From positions 62,001 to 126,000 of the forward strand of contig SCOX01000007.1 in NCBI GenBank assembly GCA_005503055.1: a stretch of 64,000 nucleotides of DNA, in the 5' to 3' direction. Below, one piece after another: positions 9,901 through 19,951 of this stretch. A program made the position numbers and the translations under genes. The stretch's first letter is position 1. Every line of letters starts with the position of its first letter. Source of the DNA: Lysobacteraceae bacterium P. GTDB taxonomy: Bacteria; Pseudomonadota; Gammaproteobacteria; Xanthomonadales; Xanthomonadaceae. The notes beneath the pieces are model-generated. The model was given only the letters and a program-made list of their open reading frames with translations, did not search any database and was not told the DNA's origin.

Positions 9901-11382
9901 ATGGACTCCGCATTCGCAATGACCACAAGACGCCGCACCAAGATCCTCGCCACCCTCGGCCCGGCCACCGATCCGCCGGGCGTCCTCGATGCACTGCTCA
10001 GCGCGGGCGTCGACGTTGTCCGCCTCAACTTCTCGCACGGCGATCCGTCCTCGCAGGTCGCCCGCGCACAGGCCGTTCGCGAAGCCGCGCAGCGCGTCGG
10101 CGTGGAAGTCGGCATCCTGGCCGACCTGCCCGGCCCGAAGATCCGCATCGAGCGCTTCGCCGAAGGGCGCGTGCTGCTCAAGACCGGCGATCGTTTCGAC
10201 CTGGTCGCCAGCAACGACGCGCCGTTGGGCAACCTGCGCGAAGTCGGCGTCAGCTACCTCGGCCTGCCCAACGACGTGCGCCCCGGCGATGTCCTGTTGC
10301 TGGACGATGGTCTGTTGCAGCTGCGCGTCGGCGCGGTGGAAGGCGAGCGCATCGTCACCACCGTCCTCAACGACGGCGCGCTGTCGGACCGCAAGGGCCT
10401 GAACAAGCAGGGCGGCGGCCTGTCGCTGGGCGCGCTGACCGAGCGCGACAAGGAACTGATCAAGGTCGCCGCCGAACTGGGCGCCGACTTCATCGCGGTC
10501 TCGTTCTGCCGCAATGCGCAGGACATGCACGACGCGCGCCGCATCGCCCGCGAACACGGCAGCGATGCCGCGCTGGTGGCGAAGGTGGAACGCGCCGAGG
10601 CGATCGAGAACCTGACCGAAATCGTGGATGCCAGCGACGTGGTGATGGTCGCGCGCGGCGACCTGGGCGTGGAGATCGGCGACGCCGAACTTCCCGGCCT
10701 GCAGAAGAAGATCATTCGCGAGTCGCTGGAGCGCAACAAGGTCGTCATCACCGCCACGCAGATGTTGCAGTCGATGGTGGACAGCCCGATCCCGACGCGC
10801 GCCGAAGTGCTCGACGTCGCCAACGCCGTCATCGACGGCACCGACGCAGTGATGCTCTCGCAGGAATCCGCCGCGGGTCGCTATCCGGTCAAGGCGGTCG
10901 AAGCCATGGCGCGCATCTGCCTGGGCGCCGAACGCCAGTTCAACCACGACACCGACTTCGAAGCCGCGCCGCGCAACCTGGAGCGTGCCGACCAGGCCAT
11001 CGCGATGGCGGCGATGTTCCTGTCCGAGCACATCGGCGTGCGCGCGATCATCGCCATGACCGAGTCCGGCGGAACGGCGCGCTTCCTGTCGCGCTTCCGT
11101 TCGCAGGTACCGATCTACGCGCTGTCTCGCCATGACGGCGCGCGCCGTCGCATGGGCCTGATGCGCGACGTTGTGGCGCACGATTTCGACAGCCGCGGCC
11201 TGACTTCGCGCGATGCCGCGCGCAAGGCGGTCAAGGAACTGTTCGATCTGAACCTGCTCAGCGTGGGCGAACGCGTGATGTTCACCAGCGGCGACCACAT
11301 GGAGCAACTCGGCGCCACCAACACGCTGCGTCTGCTGCAGGTGGGCGAGGGCGGTACGGCCGAGGGGCTGGGCGAGCTCTGA
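9901..11382 (+). CDS. pyk: Pyruvate kinase
   Basis: A 493-residue enzyme that converts phosphoenolpyruvate and ADP to pyruvate and ATP. Visible landmarks are the N-terminal RRTKILATLGPAT, the active-site segment with the conserved Lys, MVARGDLGVEIG, and ATQMLQSM of the barrel, with the C-terminal allosteric domain present. The ATG at 9901 has GGGGG five nt upstream and is preferred; the ATG at 9919 (Met-Thr-Thr-Arg) is an alternative. The 234-bp gap before it carries no gene. Confidence 0.95.
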   Translation: MDSAFAMTTRRRTKILATLGPATDPPGVLDALLSAGVDVVRLNFSHGDPSSQVARAQAVREAAQRVGVEVGILADLPGPKIRIERFAEGRVLLKTGDRFDLVASNDAPLGNLREVGVSYLGLPNDVRPGDVLLLDDGLLQLRVGAVEGERIVTTVLNDGALSDRKGLNKQGGGLSLGALTERDKELIKVAAELGADFIAVSFCRNAQDMHDARRIAREHGSDAALVAKVERAEAIENLTEIVDASDVVMVARGDLGVEIGDAELPGLQKKIIRESLERNKVVITATQMLQSMVDSPIPTRAEVLDVANAVIDGTDAVMLSQESAAGRYPVKAVEAMARICLGAERQFNHDTDFEAAPRNLERADQAIAMAAMFLSEHIGVRAIIAMTESGGTARFLSRFRSQVPIYALSRHDGARRRMGLMRDVVAHDFDSRGLTSRDAARKAVKELFDLNLLSVGERVMFTSGDHMEQLGATNTLRLLQVGEGGTAEGLGEL

Positions 11383-11613
11383 CGCTTGCGCCGGGTCCGT
11401 CCGGCCCGGCTTCGGCTCCCCATCGCGTGGCGACCCCAGCGGTCGTCACGCTGTCCCGGCTTTCCGCCTTGCAGATATAACGCTCAAGCGCCGCCGACTG
11501 ACGTGTCGTCCTGAAAACGCATACACCCCAACTGGTATTGAAATCCGGGGTGTCTTGTCCGCAAGTGGTTGATTTTCCGTTCCCTTGATCGTCCGCCGGC
11601 CGGCCGCTGCGGC

Positions 11614-11619
11614 TATAAT
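11614..11619 (+). promoter_or_regulatory. -10 box of fba
   Basis: A perfect TATAAT stands 33 bp before the fba start codon. No good -35 lies at 16-18 bp; TTGATC (11585-11590) is too far at 23 bp. The promoter may depend on the -10 and an activator. Confidence 0.5.
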
Positions 11620-11652
11620 CACGGGCTTCCCACCGCTCCCGCAGGACGACAC

Positions 11653-12663
11653 ATGAGCATCGAACAGCTTGCCGAAACCGCCCAGGCCATGATGGCCCCG
11701 GGCAAGGGCATCATCGCCATCGATGAGTCCACCTCCACCTGCGCCAAGCGCTTTGCGGGCGTCGGCATCGAGAACACCGAAGAGAACCGCCGCGCGTATC
11801 GCGAGCTGCTGCTCACCACGCCCAAGCTGAGCGACTACATCTCCGGCGCGATCCTGTTCGACGAGACCATCCGCCAGTCCACCAAGTCCGGCGTTCCGTT
11901 CGCCAAGTACATGGCCGACAACGGCATGATCCCGGGCATCAAGGTCGACAAGGGCACGCACAACCTGGCCGGTTTCCCCGGCGAAGTGGTGACCGAGGGC
12001 CTCGACGGCCTGCGCGCGCGCCTGGAGGAGTACTACAAGCTCGGCGCCCGCTTCGCCAAGTGGCGCGCGGTCATCAACATCAGCGACGACGCCCCCTCGG
12101 GCACCTGCATCGACGCCAACACCCACGCGCTGGCGCGCTACGCCGCGCTGTGCCAGGAGCAGGGCCTGGTGCCGATGGTCGAGCCGGAAGTGATCATGGA
12201 CGGCAGCCACGACCTGGAAACCTGCTTCGAGGTCACCGAAGTCACGCTGCGTTCGCTGTTCGCTTCGCTGTACGAACACAACGTCGTGCTGGAAGGCACC
12301 ATCCTGAAGGCCTCGATGGTCGTGCCGGGCACCACCAGCGGTGAGAACGTCGAGTTCGACGAAGTCGCCGCCGCGACGCTGCAGGTGCTGAAGTCCACCG
12401 TGCCGGCGACGCTGCCGGGCATCGTGTTCCTGTCGGGCGGCCAGTCGGACGAGGCCGCCACCGCGCACCTCAACGCGATGAACCAGATGGGCCCGAACCC
12501 GTGGCCGCTGTCGTTCTCCTACGGCCGCGCCATGCAGGCCGCCGCGCTGAAGTTGTGGTCGCAGGACCTGGTGAACAATTTCGCCAAGGCCCAGCAAACG
12601 GTGTACGAGCGTGCCCGCGACAACGGCCTGGCCGCGCTGGGCCAGTGGAAGCAGGCCGCGTAA
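11653..12663 (+). CDS. fba: Class I fructose-bisphosphate aldolase
   Basis: A 336-residue aldolase of the metal-independent, Schiff-base class, homologous to animal aldolases. The N-terminal GKGIIAIDEST segment and the Schiff-base Lys219 in EGTILKASMV are intact, and the expected Trp-Arg (FAKWRAV) is present. It cleaves fructose-1,6-bisphosphate in glycolysis and runs in reverse in gluconeogenesis. A single ATG with a strong -10 upstream and a strong terminator downstream make it a one-gene transcript. Confidence 0.96.
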   Translation: MSIEQLAETAQAMMAPGKGIIAIDESTSTCAKRFAGVGIENTEENRRAYRELLLTTPKLSDYISGAILFDETIRQSTKSGVPFAKYMADNGMIPGIKVDKGTHNLAGFPGEVVTEGLDGLRARLEEYYKLGARFAKWRAVINISDDAPSGTCIDANTHALARYAALCQEQGLVPMVEPEVIMDGSHDLETCFEVTEVTLRSLFASLYEHNVVLEGTILKASMVVPGTTSGENVEFDEVAAATLQVLKSTVPATLPGIVFLSGGQSDEAATAHLNAMNQMGPNPWPLSFSYGRAMQAAALKLWSQDLVNNFAKAQQTVYERARDNGLAALGQWKQAA

Positions 12664-12687
12664 GCCACGCGTCCATCGCGGTACGAA

Positions 12688-12717
12688 GAAAGCCGGCCTC
12701 GCGCCGGCTTTCTTTTT
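12688..12717 (+). terminator. Intrinsic terminator of fba
   Basis: GAAAGCCGGC (12688-12697) pairs perfectly with GCCGGCTTTC (12703-12712) around a five-base loop, followed by TTTTT (12713-12717). It begins 25 bp after the fba stop. Confidence 0.93.
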
Positions 12718-12816
12718 GCGTCCCTGTCCCGCCCCGCCTGCACGTTGCCTATACACGGCCTCCACGTCGCGTAGAACACCATCCGCCAGCCGGGGAAGCG
12801 CAGCCCGATACGGGTT

Positions 12817-12830
12817 TTGATCCCGATCAA
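12817..12830. promoter_or_regulatory. FNR/Anr box of the nap operon
   Basis: TTGATCCCGATCAA is a perfect TTGAT-N4-ATCAA palindrome 88 bp upstream of napE. Periplasmic nitrate reductase operons are commonly activated by FNR-type regulators at low oxygen. No convincing -10 was identified downstream. Confidence 0.78.
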
Positions 12831-12918
12831 GCCACCGCTTTCCTCCGCAAGCAGACTGGATGTCGCGGGCGTCGCCGAGGCGCCCAATGCATGAGCGACT
12901 GACACGCAGGAGCCGGCC

Positions 12919-13083
12919 ATGGACCAGCCAGATGACAGCGTCATCAAGCGACGCGAACGAGTGGCCTTCCTGCTTCTCACGGCGGTGGTCTTTCCGCTGT
13001 TGACGGTGATGATCGTCGCCAGCTACGGCTTCATCGTCTGGTTCTGGCAGATGTTCGTGTCCGGCCCGCCCACGGGGCACTGA
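12919..13083 (+). CDS. napE: NapE-like small membrane protein
   Basis: A 54-residue protein with a charged N-terminus (KRRER) and one long transmembrane helix (about residues 16-43) ending in a Trp-Phe-Trp patch. Size, topology and position at the head of napFDABC match NapE, a membrane protein of unknown function found in many nap operons. Its stop codon is one base from the napF start. Confidence 0.82.
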   Translation: MDQPDDSVIKRRERVAFLLLTAVVFPLLTVMIVASYGFIVWFWQMFVSGPPTGH

Positions 13084-13084
13084 G

Positions 13085-13588
13085 ATGTCGGCCGCGCCGG
13101 ACGTCTCGCGTCGCGCACTGCTGTTCGGCCGCCGTGCCGTCGCGCCGGCGTTGCGTCCGCCCTGGGCGCTGGACGAAGCCGCCTTCCTCGACACGTGCAC
13201 GGGTTGCAACGCCTGCACGGAACGCTGCCCCGAGCACGTGCTCGTGCGCGGTCCGGGCGGCTACGCGGTGTTCGATCCGCAGCTGGGCGAGTGCACGTTC
13301 TGCGGCGAATGCGAACTTGCGTGCGCGCCGCGCGCGCTGGATCGCGCGGCGTCGTCGCAGCCCTGGACGTTGCGCGCGGTCGCGGGTGAGGCATGCCTGC
13401 CGCGCCATGGCGTGGTGTGTTCGAGCTGCCGCGACGCCTGCCCCGAACGCGCCATCGCATTCCCCCTGACCGCGCGCGTGCCCGTGCCCATCGTCGACGC
13501 CGAACGCTGCACTGGTTGCGGCGCCTGCGTGGGCGTCTGCCCGGTCGTTGCGATCGCACTGGCGGCGCATATCGAGGAGACGGCATGA
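13085..13588 (+). CDS. napF: Ferredoxin-type protein NapF
   Basis: A 167-residue iron-sulfur protein with four cysteine clusters: [35 protein letters not shown] and [12 protein letters not shown]. The third has only three clustered cysteines but another Cys lies shortly before it, so up to four [4Fe-4S] centres are possible. NapF is a cytoplasmic accessory protein thought to help load the iron-sulfur cluster of NapA before export. It overlaps napD by four bases (ATGA). Confidence 0.92.
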   Translation: MSAAPDVSRRALLFGRRAVAPALRPPWALDEAAFLDTCTGCNACTERCPEHVLVRGPGGYAVFDPQLGECTFCGECELACAPRALDRAASSQPWTLRAVAGEACLPRHGVVCSSCRDACPERAIAFPLTARVPVPIVDAERCTGCGACVGVCPVVAIALAAHIEETA

Positions 13589-13902
13589 AGCCCGACGACA
13601 AGACCACCGACGTCCACATCGCCAGCTTCGTGGTGCAGCACCGCGCGGAGGCATGCGCCGTGATGGTCGCGCACATCGACGCGACGGACGATCTCGAACT
13701 GGCCTTGCGCGGCGACATCCGCAGCATCGTGCTGTGCGAATGCGCGGACCAGTACGCGGTGCTCGATCGCATCGATTCGCTGCGCGCGCTGCCCGGCGTG
13801 CTCAACGTCGCGCTCGTCTACCACCATGCCGAACCGCGCGACGCGCTCGACGCGCCCGTGCAGACCGCTTCCGACATCGCCGCACCCGGAGTCGCGCCAT
13901 GA
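13585..13902 (+). CDS. napD: NapD chaperone for NapA
   Basis: A 105-residue cytoplasmic protein of the NapD family. The N-terminal HIASFVVQ strand, the central segment after VMVAHIDA and the [13 protein letters not shown] strand follow the ferredoxin-like fold of the family. NapD binds the twin-arginine signal of NapA and holds it back until the cofactor is inserted. The C-terminus carries about 15 extra Ala/Pro/Thr-rich residues. It overlaps both neighbours by four bases, so translation is coupled. Confidence 0.9.
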   Translation: MKPDDKTTDVHIASFVVQHRAEACAVMVAHIDATDDLELALRGDIRSIVLCECADQYAVLDRIDSLRALPGVLNVALVYHHAEPRDALDAPVQTASDIAAPGVAP

Positions 13903-16391
13903 CCACCCGCCGCGAATTCATTCGCAATACCGCCGTCGCCACCGCAGCTGCAGCCGCTGGCATGCCGCTGCCGGGCGGCACCGCCAACATCGTCACCGAA
14001 GGCGACCTCACCACGCTGAAGTGGGACAAGGCGCCGTGCCGATTCTGCGGCACCGGTTGCGGCGTCAACGTCGCGGTCAAGGAAGGTCGCGTCGTCGCCA
14101 CCCACGGCGACGTGCACGCCGAGGTGAACCGCGGACTCAACTGTGTAAAGGGATATTTCCTGTCGAAGATCATGTACGGCAACGACCGCCTGACCCTGCC
14201 GCTGCTGCGCAAGAAGAATGGCGCCTACGCGAAGGACGGCGAGTTCACGCAGGTCAGCTGGGACGAGGCCTTCGACGTGATGGCCGCGCAATTCAAGAAG
14301 GTGCTGAAGGAAAAGGGCGCCGATTACATCGGCATGTTCGGCTCCGGCCAGTGGACGATATTCGAAGGCTATGCGGCCAACAAGCTGATGAAGGCCGGCT
14401 TCCGCAGCAACCACATCGACCCGAACGCGCGCCATTGCATGGCGTCGGCGGTCATGGGCTTCATGCGCACGTTCGGCATGGACGAACCGATGGGCTGCTA
14501 CGACGACATCGAGGCCTCCGACGCCTTCGTGCTGTGGGGCTCGAACATGGCCGAGATGCATCCGATCCTGTGGACACGCGTCACCGACCGGCGCCTGTCG
14601 CACCCGCACGTGAAGGTGGTGGTGCTGTCCACGTTCGAACATCGCAGCTTCGAACTGGCGGACATTCCCATCGTCTTCAAACCGCAGACGGATCTGGTGA
14701 TCCTCAACTACATCGCCAACCACATCATCACCAGCGGCAACGTCAACAAGGATTTCGTCGACAAGCACACCTCGTTCAAGCGCGGCAACGATGACATCGG
14801 CTACGGCCTGCGTCCGGACAACCCGCTGGAGGTGAAGGCGAAGAACGCCAAGGACGCCAACGGCGGTGAGCCCATCACCTTCGAGGAGTTTGCCGCCTTC
14901 GTCCGTCCCTACACGCTGGACAAGGCCGTGGAAATGACCGGCGTTGAACGCGGCTGGCTGGAGAAGCTCGCGCAGCTGTACGCCGATCCGAAGACGAAGG
15001 TGATGTCGTTCTGGACCATGGGCTTCAACCAGCACACGCGCGGCGTGTGGTGCAACAACATGGTCTACAACATCCACCTGCTGACAGGGAAGATCTCCAC
15101 GCCCGGCAACAGTCCGTTCTCGCTGACCGGCCAACCCTCCGCGTGCGGCACCGCGCGCGAGGTCGGCACCTTCAGCCATCGCCTGCCCGCCGACATGCTG
15201 GTGGCCAATCCGGAGCACCGCAAGCACGCCGAGGAGATCTGGAAGATCCCGCACGGCATCATCAATCCCAAGCCCGGTTATCACGCGGTCGAACAGAACC
15301 GCATGCTGCGCGACGGCAAGCTCAACGCCTACTGGGTGCAGGTCAACAACAACATGCAGGCGGCGGCCAATCTCTATGAAGAGACCTGGCCGGGCTATCG
15401 CAATCCGGACAACTTCATCGTCGTATCCGACGCGTACCCCACGGTCACCGCGCAGGCGGCCGACCTGGTCCTGCCCGCGGCGATGTGGGTCGAGAAGGAA
15501 GGCGCCTACGGCAACGCCGAACGCCGCACGCAGTTCTGGCATCAGCTGGTGAACGCGCCCGCGCAGGCACGCTCGGACTTGTGGCAGCTGATGGAATTCT
15601 CCAAGCGCTTCACCACCGACGAATGCTGGCCCGCGGACATCCTCGCGGCGAATCCGCAGTTCAAGGGCAAGACGCTGTTCGACGTGCTCTACCGCAACGG
15701 CAACGTCGATCGCTTCCCCACGTCCGACATCGAGCCCGGCTACGCCAACGACGAGTCGCACCACTTCGGCTTCTACGTGCAGAAGGGCCTGTTCGAGGAG
15801 TACGCGGTGTTCGGCCGTGGCCACGGCCACGACCTTGCGCCGTTCGACGATTACCACCGTGCGCGTGGCCTGCGCTGGCCGGTGGTCAACGGCAAGGAAA
15901 CGCGCTGGCGTTATCGCGAAGGCGCCGACCCGTACGTCAAGGCCGGTACCGGTTTCCAGTTCTACGGCAACAAGGACGGACGCGCGGTGATCTGGGCGCT
16001 GCCGTACGAACCGCCGGCCGAATCGCCCGACGAGGAGTTCGATCTGTGGCTGGTCACCGGCCGCGTGCTGGAACACTGGCATTCGGGCTCGATGACGATG
16101 CGCGTGCCGGAGCTGTTCCGCAGCTTCCCGACGGCGGTGCTCTTCATGAATCCCGACGACGCTCGTAAGCGCGGCTTCAAGCGCGGCGACGACGTGCGCG
16201 TGGTGTCGCGCCGGGGTGAGATGCGCACGCGCGTGGAGACGCGCGGCCGCAACCGCATGCCACCCGGGATGGTGTTCGTGCCGTGGTTCGACGCGGGCCA
16301 GCTGATCAACAAGGTGACGCTGGACGCGACCGATCCTATATCCAAGCAGACCGACTACAAGAAGTGCGCGTGCAAGGTGCTGGGCGCATAG
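13899..16391 (+). CDS. napA: Periplasmic nitrate reductase, catalytic subunit
   Basis: An 830-residue molybdopterin enzyme that reduces nitrate to nitrite in the periplasm. The N-terminus has a twin-arginine signal (TRREFIRN then an Ala-rich core). The [4Fe-4S] cluster is held by Cys47, Cys50, Cys54 and Cys82, and the molybdenum ligand is Cys180 (ARHCMAS). All key residues are present and length is normal for the family. The product receives electrons from NapB and NapC encoded just downstream. Confidence 0.97.
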   Translation: MTTRREFIRNTAVATAAAAAGMPLPGGTANIVTEGDLTTLKWDKAPCRFCGTGCGVNVAVKEGRVVATHGDVHAEVNRGLNCVKGYFLSKIMYGNDRLTLPLLRKKNGAYAKDGEFTQVSWDEAFDVMAAQFKKVLKEKGADYIGMFGSGQWTIFEGYAANKLMKAGFRSNHIDPNARHCMASAVMGFMRTFGMDEPMGCYDDIEASDAFVLWGSNMAEMHPILWTRVTDRRLSHPHVKVVVLSTFEHRSFELADIPIVFKPQTDLVILNYIANHIITSGNVNKDFVDKHTSFKRGNDDIGYGLRPDNPLEVKAKNAKDANGGEPITFEEFAAFVRPYTLDKAVEMTGVERGWLEKLAQLYADPKTKVMSFWTMGFNQHTRGVWCNNMVYNIHLLTGKISTPGNSPFSLTGQPSACGTAREVGTFSHRLPADMLVANPEHRKHAEEIWKIPHGIINPKPGYHAVEQNRMLRDGKLNAYWVQVNNNMQAAANLYEETWPGYRNPDNFIVVSDAYPTVTAQAADLVLPAAMWVEKEGAYGNAERRTQFWHQLVNAPAQARSDLWQLMEFSKRFTTDECWPADILAANPQFKGKTLFDVLYRNGNVDRFPTSDIEPGYANDESHHFGFYVQKGLFEEYAVFGRGHGHDLAPFDDYHRARGLRWPVVNGKETRWRYREGADPYVKAGTGFQFYGNKDGRAVIWALPYEPPAESPDEEFDLWLVTGRVLEHWHSGSMTMRVPELFRSFPTAVLFMNPDDARKRGFKRGDDVRVVSRRGEMRTRVETRGRNRMPPGMVFVPWFDAGQLINKVTLDATDPISKQTDYKKCACKVLGA

Positions 16392-16401
16392 GAGCGATGC
16401 C

Positions 16402-17007
16402 ATGAGCAACTCATTCACGCGCAACCGTCCGCTGTGGATCGCCGGCGGCCTCACCGTGGCGGTGATGGTGCTGGTGTTCGTCGCCGGCTGGCTGTTCGGC
16501 CGCGCGGACGAGAAGCACGAGCGCACGCGCGAAGTGGCCGCACGGCCTGCGCAAGCGGAAACCGCGCTCGGCCGAACCGACCTGCGCCAGCTCGATCCCC
16601 TGCGCCGCGGCGTTCCGGTCGACCAGGAAGCCGCGCCGCAGCCGATGTGGCGCGTGCAGAACACGGACGTGCGACGCGAGCGCGCCTATCCAATGCAGCC
16701 GCCGACGATCCCGCACGCGATCGACGGCTATCAGGTGGACAAGAATTCCAACCGCTGCATGCTCTGCCACGCGCGCGCCAATGCCGAGAAGTTCCAGGCG
16801 CCGCCGGTGAGCGTGACGCATTACATGGACCGCGACGACCAGTTCCTCGCGTCGATCTCCGCGCGACGCTATTTCTGCAACCAGTGCCACGTCGTGCAGA
16901 CCGACGCGCCGCTGCTGGTCGGCAACACGTTCCAGGACATCGACCGGGTGCTGGCCGCCGCCGAAGCGGGCACGGCTACCGCGCCCGCCACGGAGAGGAC
17001 GCAGTGA
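16402..17007 (+). CDS. napB: Diheme cytochrome NapB
   Basis: A 201-residue c-type cytochrome with a hydrophobic N-terminal helix (about residues 11-33) and two haem sites, CMLCH (119-123) and CNQCH (159-163), separated as in NapB. Distal His residues occur at 105 and 140. It passes electrons from NapC to NapA in the periplasm. Its stop codon overlaps the napC start by one base (TGATG). Confidence 0.94.
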   Translation: MSNSFTRNRPLWIAGGLTVAVMVLVFVAGWLFGRADEKHERTREVAARPAQAETALGRTDLRQLDPLRRGVPVDQEAAPQPMWRVQNTDVRRERAYPMQPPTIPHAIDGYQVDKNSNRCMLCHARANAEKFQAPPVSVTHYMDRDDQFLASISARRYFCNQCHVVQTDAPLLVGNTFQDIDRVLAAAEAGTATAPATERTQ

Positions 17008-17603
17008 TGCGTCGCCTGTGGGAATGGCTCAAACCCTATTGGCTCACGCTGCGCCGGCCGAGCGTGCATTACAGCCTGGGGTTCCTGGTCGCCGCGGGTT
17101 TCCTCGCGGGCATTTTCTTCTGGGGCGGTTTCAACACGGCGCTGGAGGCGACGAACACCGAGAAGTTCTGCACCAGCTGCCACGAGATGCGCGACAACGT
17201 GTTCCAGGAACTGAAGACGACCATCCACTACAGCAACCGCTCCGGCGTCCGCGCGACCTGTCCCGACTGCCATGTTCCGCATCAGTGGACGGACAAGATC
17301 GCGCGCAAGATGCAGGCGTCGAAAGAGGTCTGGGGCAAGATCTTCGGCACGGTGAACACGCGCGAGAAGTTCCTCGACCACCGCCTCGAACTGGCGATGC
17401 ACGAATGGGGCCGCCTGAAGGCGAACGACTCGCTGGAGTGCCGCAACTGCCACGACTACGAGTCGATGGACCTCACGCGCCAGGGATCGCGCGCGGCACA
17501 GATCCACAAACGCTGGCTGTTCACGCGCGAGAAGACCTGCATCGACTGCCACAAGGGCGTCGCGCACCACCTCCCCGACATGGCGGGAGTACCGCAGGGA
17601 TGA
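17007..17603 (+). CDS. napC: Tetraheme quinol dehydrogenase NapC
   Basis: A 198-residue membrane-anchored cytochrome of the NapC/NirT family. One N-terminal helix (about residues 22-42) is followed by four haem sites, CTSCH, CPDCH, CRNCH and CIDCH. It oxidises membrane quinol and reduces NapB. Because napG and napH are absent, NapC should be the only quinol route to NapA here. It is the last gene of napEFDABC; the repeats that follow may end the transcript. Confidence 0.95.
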   Translation: MRRLWEWLKPYWLTLRRPSVHYSLGFLVAAGFLAGIFFWGGFNTALEATNTEKFCTSCHEMRDNVFQELKTTIHYSNRSGVRATCPDCHVPHQWTDKIARKMQASKEVWGKIFGTVNTREKFLDHRLELAMHEWGRLKANDSLECRNCHDYESMDLTRQGSRAAQIHKRWLFTREKTCIDCHKGVAHHLPDMAGVPQG

Positions 17604-17617
17604 GGCAGGCCGCTTAC

Positions 17618-17925
17618 GCGGCACTGCCGCGTGGCCTGCCGAATGACCGGCCAAGGATGGCCGGTCCGGGCGACCCGAAGCCCGCAGCGCGACGCCATGG
17701 ATGGCAGCAACAACCTTCTAGAGGCGCGCGCGCGCGCGGCACTGCCGCGTGGTCTGCCGAATGACCGGCCAAAGATGGCCGGTCCGGGCGACCCGAAGCC
17801 CGCAGCGCGACGCCATGGATGGCAGCGCCTGCGTCGTCGACGTCATTGCTTGCGCGGCACTGCCGCGAGCCGCGACGAACGCCCGGCCACGAACGGCCCG
17901 TCCGGACTACCAGAAGCCTCTGGCG
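17618..17925 (+). repeat. 118-bp tandem repeats, each with two hairpins
   Basis: Three copies start at 17618, 17736 and 17854, exactly 118 bp apart. Each begins GCGGCACTGCCGCG (a GCGGCA/TGCCGC hairpin). In the first two this leads to GACCGGCCA..TGGCCGGTC (a second hairpin) and a conserved tail ending CGCCATGGATGGCAG. The first two copies are nearly identical; the third keeps the first hairpin and a decayed second. A related copy in inverse orientation lies at 57316-57407. The block follows napC directly. Confidence 0.85.
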
Positions 17926-18075
17926 TTCCTTCTCCTTCCCGTCGCAGGAGAAGGTGCGCGAAGGGCGGAAGAGGGCGGCAGCAGAACCGCCGAACACGCG
18001 ATCGACCCGAACCCTCTCCCTGGCTGATTCGCAGCCTGTCCCTCTCCCACGAGGGGAGAGGGGAATTGGTGCCGG
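17926..18075. repeat. CCTCTCCC-type dispersed repeat
   Basis: Contains CTTCTCCTTCCCGTCGCAGG / AGAAGG and further on CCCTCTCCCACGAGGGGAGA, pyrimidine-rich arms with purine-rich mirror arms. The same family lies between genes at 41751-41838 and inside flhF at 51701-51871 and 52457-52594. No gene is seen between napC and the macro-domain gene; this and the 118-bp repeats fill the gap. Confidence 0.65.
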
Positions 18076-18109
18076 CCGCCGGCGAACAAGGCTCAGGAAG
18101 AAGGAAGCA

Positions 18110-18628
18110 TCAACCCAACGCCGCGCGGTAAGACGCCGCCATCGCGTCGCCGAAGCATGCGAACACCACACGTTCGAGTCCGCCGTGGGCCTCGTGCCAG
18201 GCCCGAACCTCCGACACGGCCAGCGGAACCGCCGCCGCAGGCGGATACCCGTACACACCGCAGCTGATCGCAGGAAACGCGATCGACGCGATGCCGTGTT
18301 CCGTCGCCAGTTGCAGCGAATTGCGGTAACACGCAGCGAGCAGGCCGGCCTCGCCGGCATGCCCCCCGCGCCACACCGGTCCGACCGTGTGGATCACGTA
18401 TCGCGCGCGAAGCCGGTGTCCGTCGGTGATGCGCGCCTCGCCCGTCGGGCAGCGCACGCCGCGACGCACTTCCGGCAGCGCACGGCATTGCGCAAGCAAA
18501 CCCGGCCCGGCCGCGCGGTGGATCGCGCCGTCCACGCCGCCACCGCCGAGCAAGGTCTCGTTGGCGGCGTTGACGATGGCCTCGACATCGAGCGTGGTGA
18601 TGTCGGCCTGCAGCACTTCGATGGGCAT
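18110..18628 (-). CDS. Macro-domain ADP-ribose hydrolase
   Basis: A 172-residue single macro domain of the YmdB/MacroD type. The ADP-ribose pocket is visible as [20 protein letters not shown] at the start, then the GEARIT strand and HTVGPVW, and the phosphate loop [10 protein letters not shown]. Such enzymes remove acetyl groups from O-acetyl-ADP-ribose or ADP-ribose from proteins. The start Met-Pro-Ile-Glu-Val, 5 bp after the cysK stop, was chosen over an in-frame ATG at 18655 that would overlap it. It is likely co-transcribed with cysK; the link between them is unclear. Confidence 0.87.
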   Translation of the reverse strand: MPIEVLQADITTLDVEAIVNAANETLLGGGGVDGAIHRAAGPGLLAQCRALPEVRRGVRCPTGEARITDGHRLRARYVIHTVGPVWRGGHAGEAGLLAACYRNSLQLATEHGIASIAFPAISCGVYGYPPAAAVPLAVSEVRAWHEAHGGLERVVFACFGDAMAASYRAALG

Positions 18629-18633
18629 GGCGC

Positions 18634-19590
18634 CTACTTCAGCGACGCCAGCCACTCATCGTCCGAGCCCTCGTTCACGCCCTCGAACAGGAACGTCGAC
18701 AGGTAACGCTCTCCGGTGTCGGGCAGCATCGCCAGGATCACCGCGCCCTCGTCGGCATTGCGCGCCACTTCCAGCGCTGCCGCGACGGTGGCGCCGGCGG
18801 AGATGCCGACGAACACACCTTCCTCGGCGGCCAGACGGCGCGCCGTATCGCGCGCGAGCACGTCGTCGATCGGCACGATCGCGTCGGCGACGTCGCGGTT
18901 GAGCACTTCGGGCACGAAGTCCGGCGTCCAGCCCTGGATCTTGTGCGGCTGCCATTCCTTGCCCGCCAGCAGTGACGCGCCCGCCGGTTCGCAAGTGGTC
19001 ACGCGCACTTCGGGCCGCGCGACCTTGAGTACTTCGCCCACGCCGGTCAGCGTGCCGCCCGTGCCCCAGCCGGTGACGAAGTGATCGAGCCGGCGCCCGG
19101 CGAAATCGCGCAGGATTTCCGCCGCCGTCGTCTGTCGGTGATACGCGGGATTGGCCGGATTGGTGAATTGGCGCGCGAGGAACCAGCCATGCTTCTTGGC
19201 CAGCTCGTCCGCGCGGCGCACCATGCCGCTGCCGCGTTCGGCCGCGGGCGTGAGGATGAGCTTGGCGCCATAGGCGCGCATCAGCTTGCGGCGTTCAATC
19301 GAGAACGAATCGCTCATCACCGCGACGAACTTGTACCCGCGCGCGGCGCAGACCATCGCCAGCGCCACGCCGGTGTTGCCGGAAGTCGCTTCGATCACGG
19401 TGTCGCCGGGCTTGAGCTGGCCGCGCGCTTCGGCGTCCAGGATGATCGCCAGCGCGAGCCGGTCCTTGACCGAACCGCCGGGGTTGAAGGCTTCGACCTT
19501 GGCGTAAAGGGTGACGTTCGAGGGGGCCAGGCGGTGCAGGCGGACCACCGGGGTGCGGCCGATCGTGTCGAGGATGCTGTCGTGGATCAT
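18634..19590 (-). CDS. cysK: Cysteine synthase (O-acetylserine sulfhydrylase)
   Basis: A 318-residue PLP enzyme that makes cysteine from O-acetylserine and sulfide. Lys42 in GGSVKDR is the Schiff-base lysine, TSGNTG (69-74) binds the substrate carboxylate, GTGGTLTG binds the cofactor phosphate, and GISAG is close to the C-terminus. Length and sequence favour CysK over CysM, but that split is not certain. AGGAG precedes the start. The macro-domain gene follows immediately. Confidence 0.9.
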   Translation of the reverse strand: MIHDSILDTIGRTPVVRLHRLAPSNVTLYAKVEAFNPGGSVKDRLALAIILDAEARGQLKPGDTVIEATSGNTGVALAMVCAARGYKFVAVMSDSFSIERRKLMRAYGAKLILTPAAERGSGMVRRADELAKKHGWFLARQFTNPANPAYHRQTTAAEILRDFAGRRLDHFVTGWGTGGTLTGVGEVLKVARPEVRVTTCEPAGASLLAGKEWQPHKIQGWTPDFVPEVLNRDVADAIVPIDDVLARDTARRLAAEEGVFVGISAGATVAAALEVARNADEGAVILAMLPDTGERYLSTFLFEGVNEGSDDEWLASLK

Positions 19591-19951
19591 GGGACGACTC
19601 CTGGGCGCTGAAAGGGGCGAGATACAGGGAAGTCGGAGGGCGGCGGGGGCCGCCTGGCCGGGTCACGGCGGGTCGTCGCGGACTTGCACGAGACCGTCAC
19701 CGCAGAGTGCCACAGTCGGGATTCAAATCCAGTTGGGCCCGGCGCCCGTCGGGCGGTCGGGAGGTGCCGGCCGGAACCGGCCGCCATTCGCGACGGTATG
19801 CACGTTCTGGCCGTTGTCCCCGCTGTGCGCAATGAGTTGTCAACCAATGGGCCACGCGGCCGTTGATACTCGACCGTTAGAATTCCCGGGCTTCAATTCC
19901 CGGGCTTCAAGCCTGAGTTCCGGCAAACGCCGTCCCACTGTAGAGAGCCGC
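19591..19951. other. Intergenic region between cysK and the RND genes
   Basis: Divergent promoter region of 361 bp with no gene. The only notable structure is a perfect 14-bp tandem duplication, AATTCCCGGGCTTC, at 19881-19894 and 19895-19908. TAGAAT (19878-19883) could be a -10 for the efflux genes, but no good -35 is found. The duplication lies inside or just after the presumed start region. Confidence 0.5.

Noticed and set aside
13818-16664. A 948-codon open frame antisense to napA and napB
   Set aside because: Same artefact: low stop-codon frequency at high GC; composition is unlike any family.
17618-17925. CRISPR array
   Set aside because: Units are adjacent 118-bp near-identical repeats without short repeat/unique spacer alternation, and no cas gene is nearby.
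17631-18131. Small Arg/Pro-rich open frames in the repeat block after napC
   Set aside because: They are translations of the repeat units themselves, without ribosome-binding sites or conserved domains.
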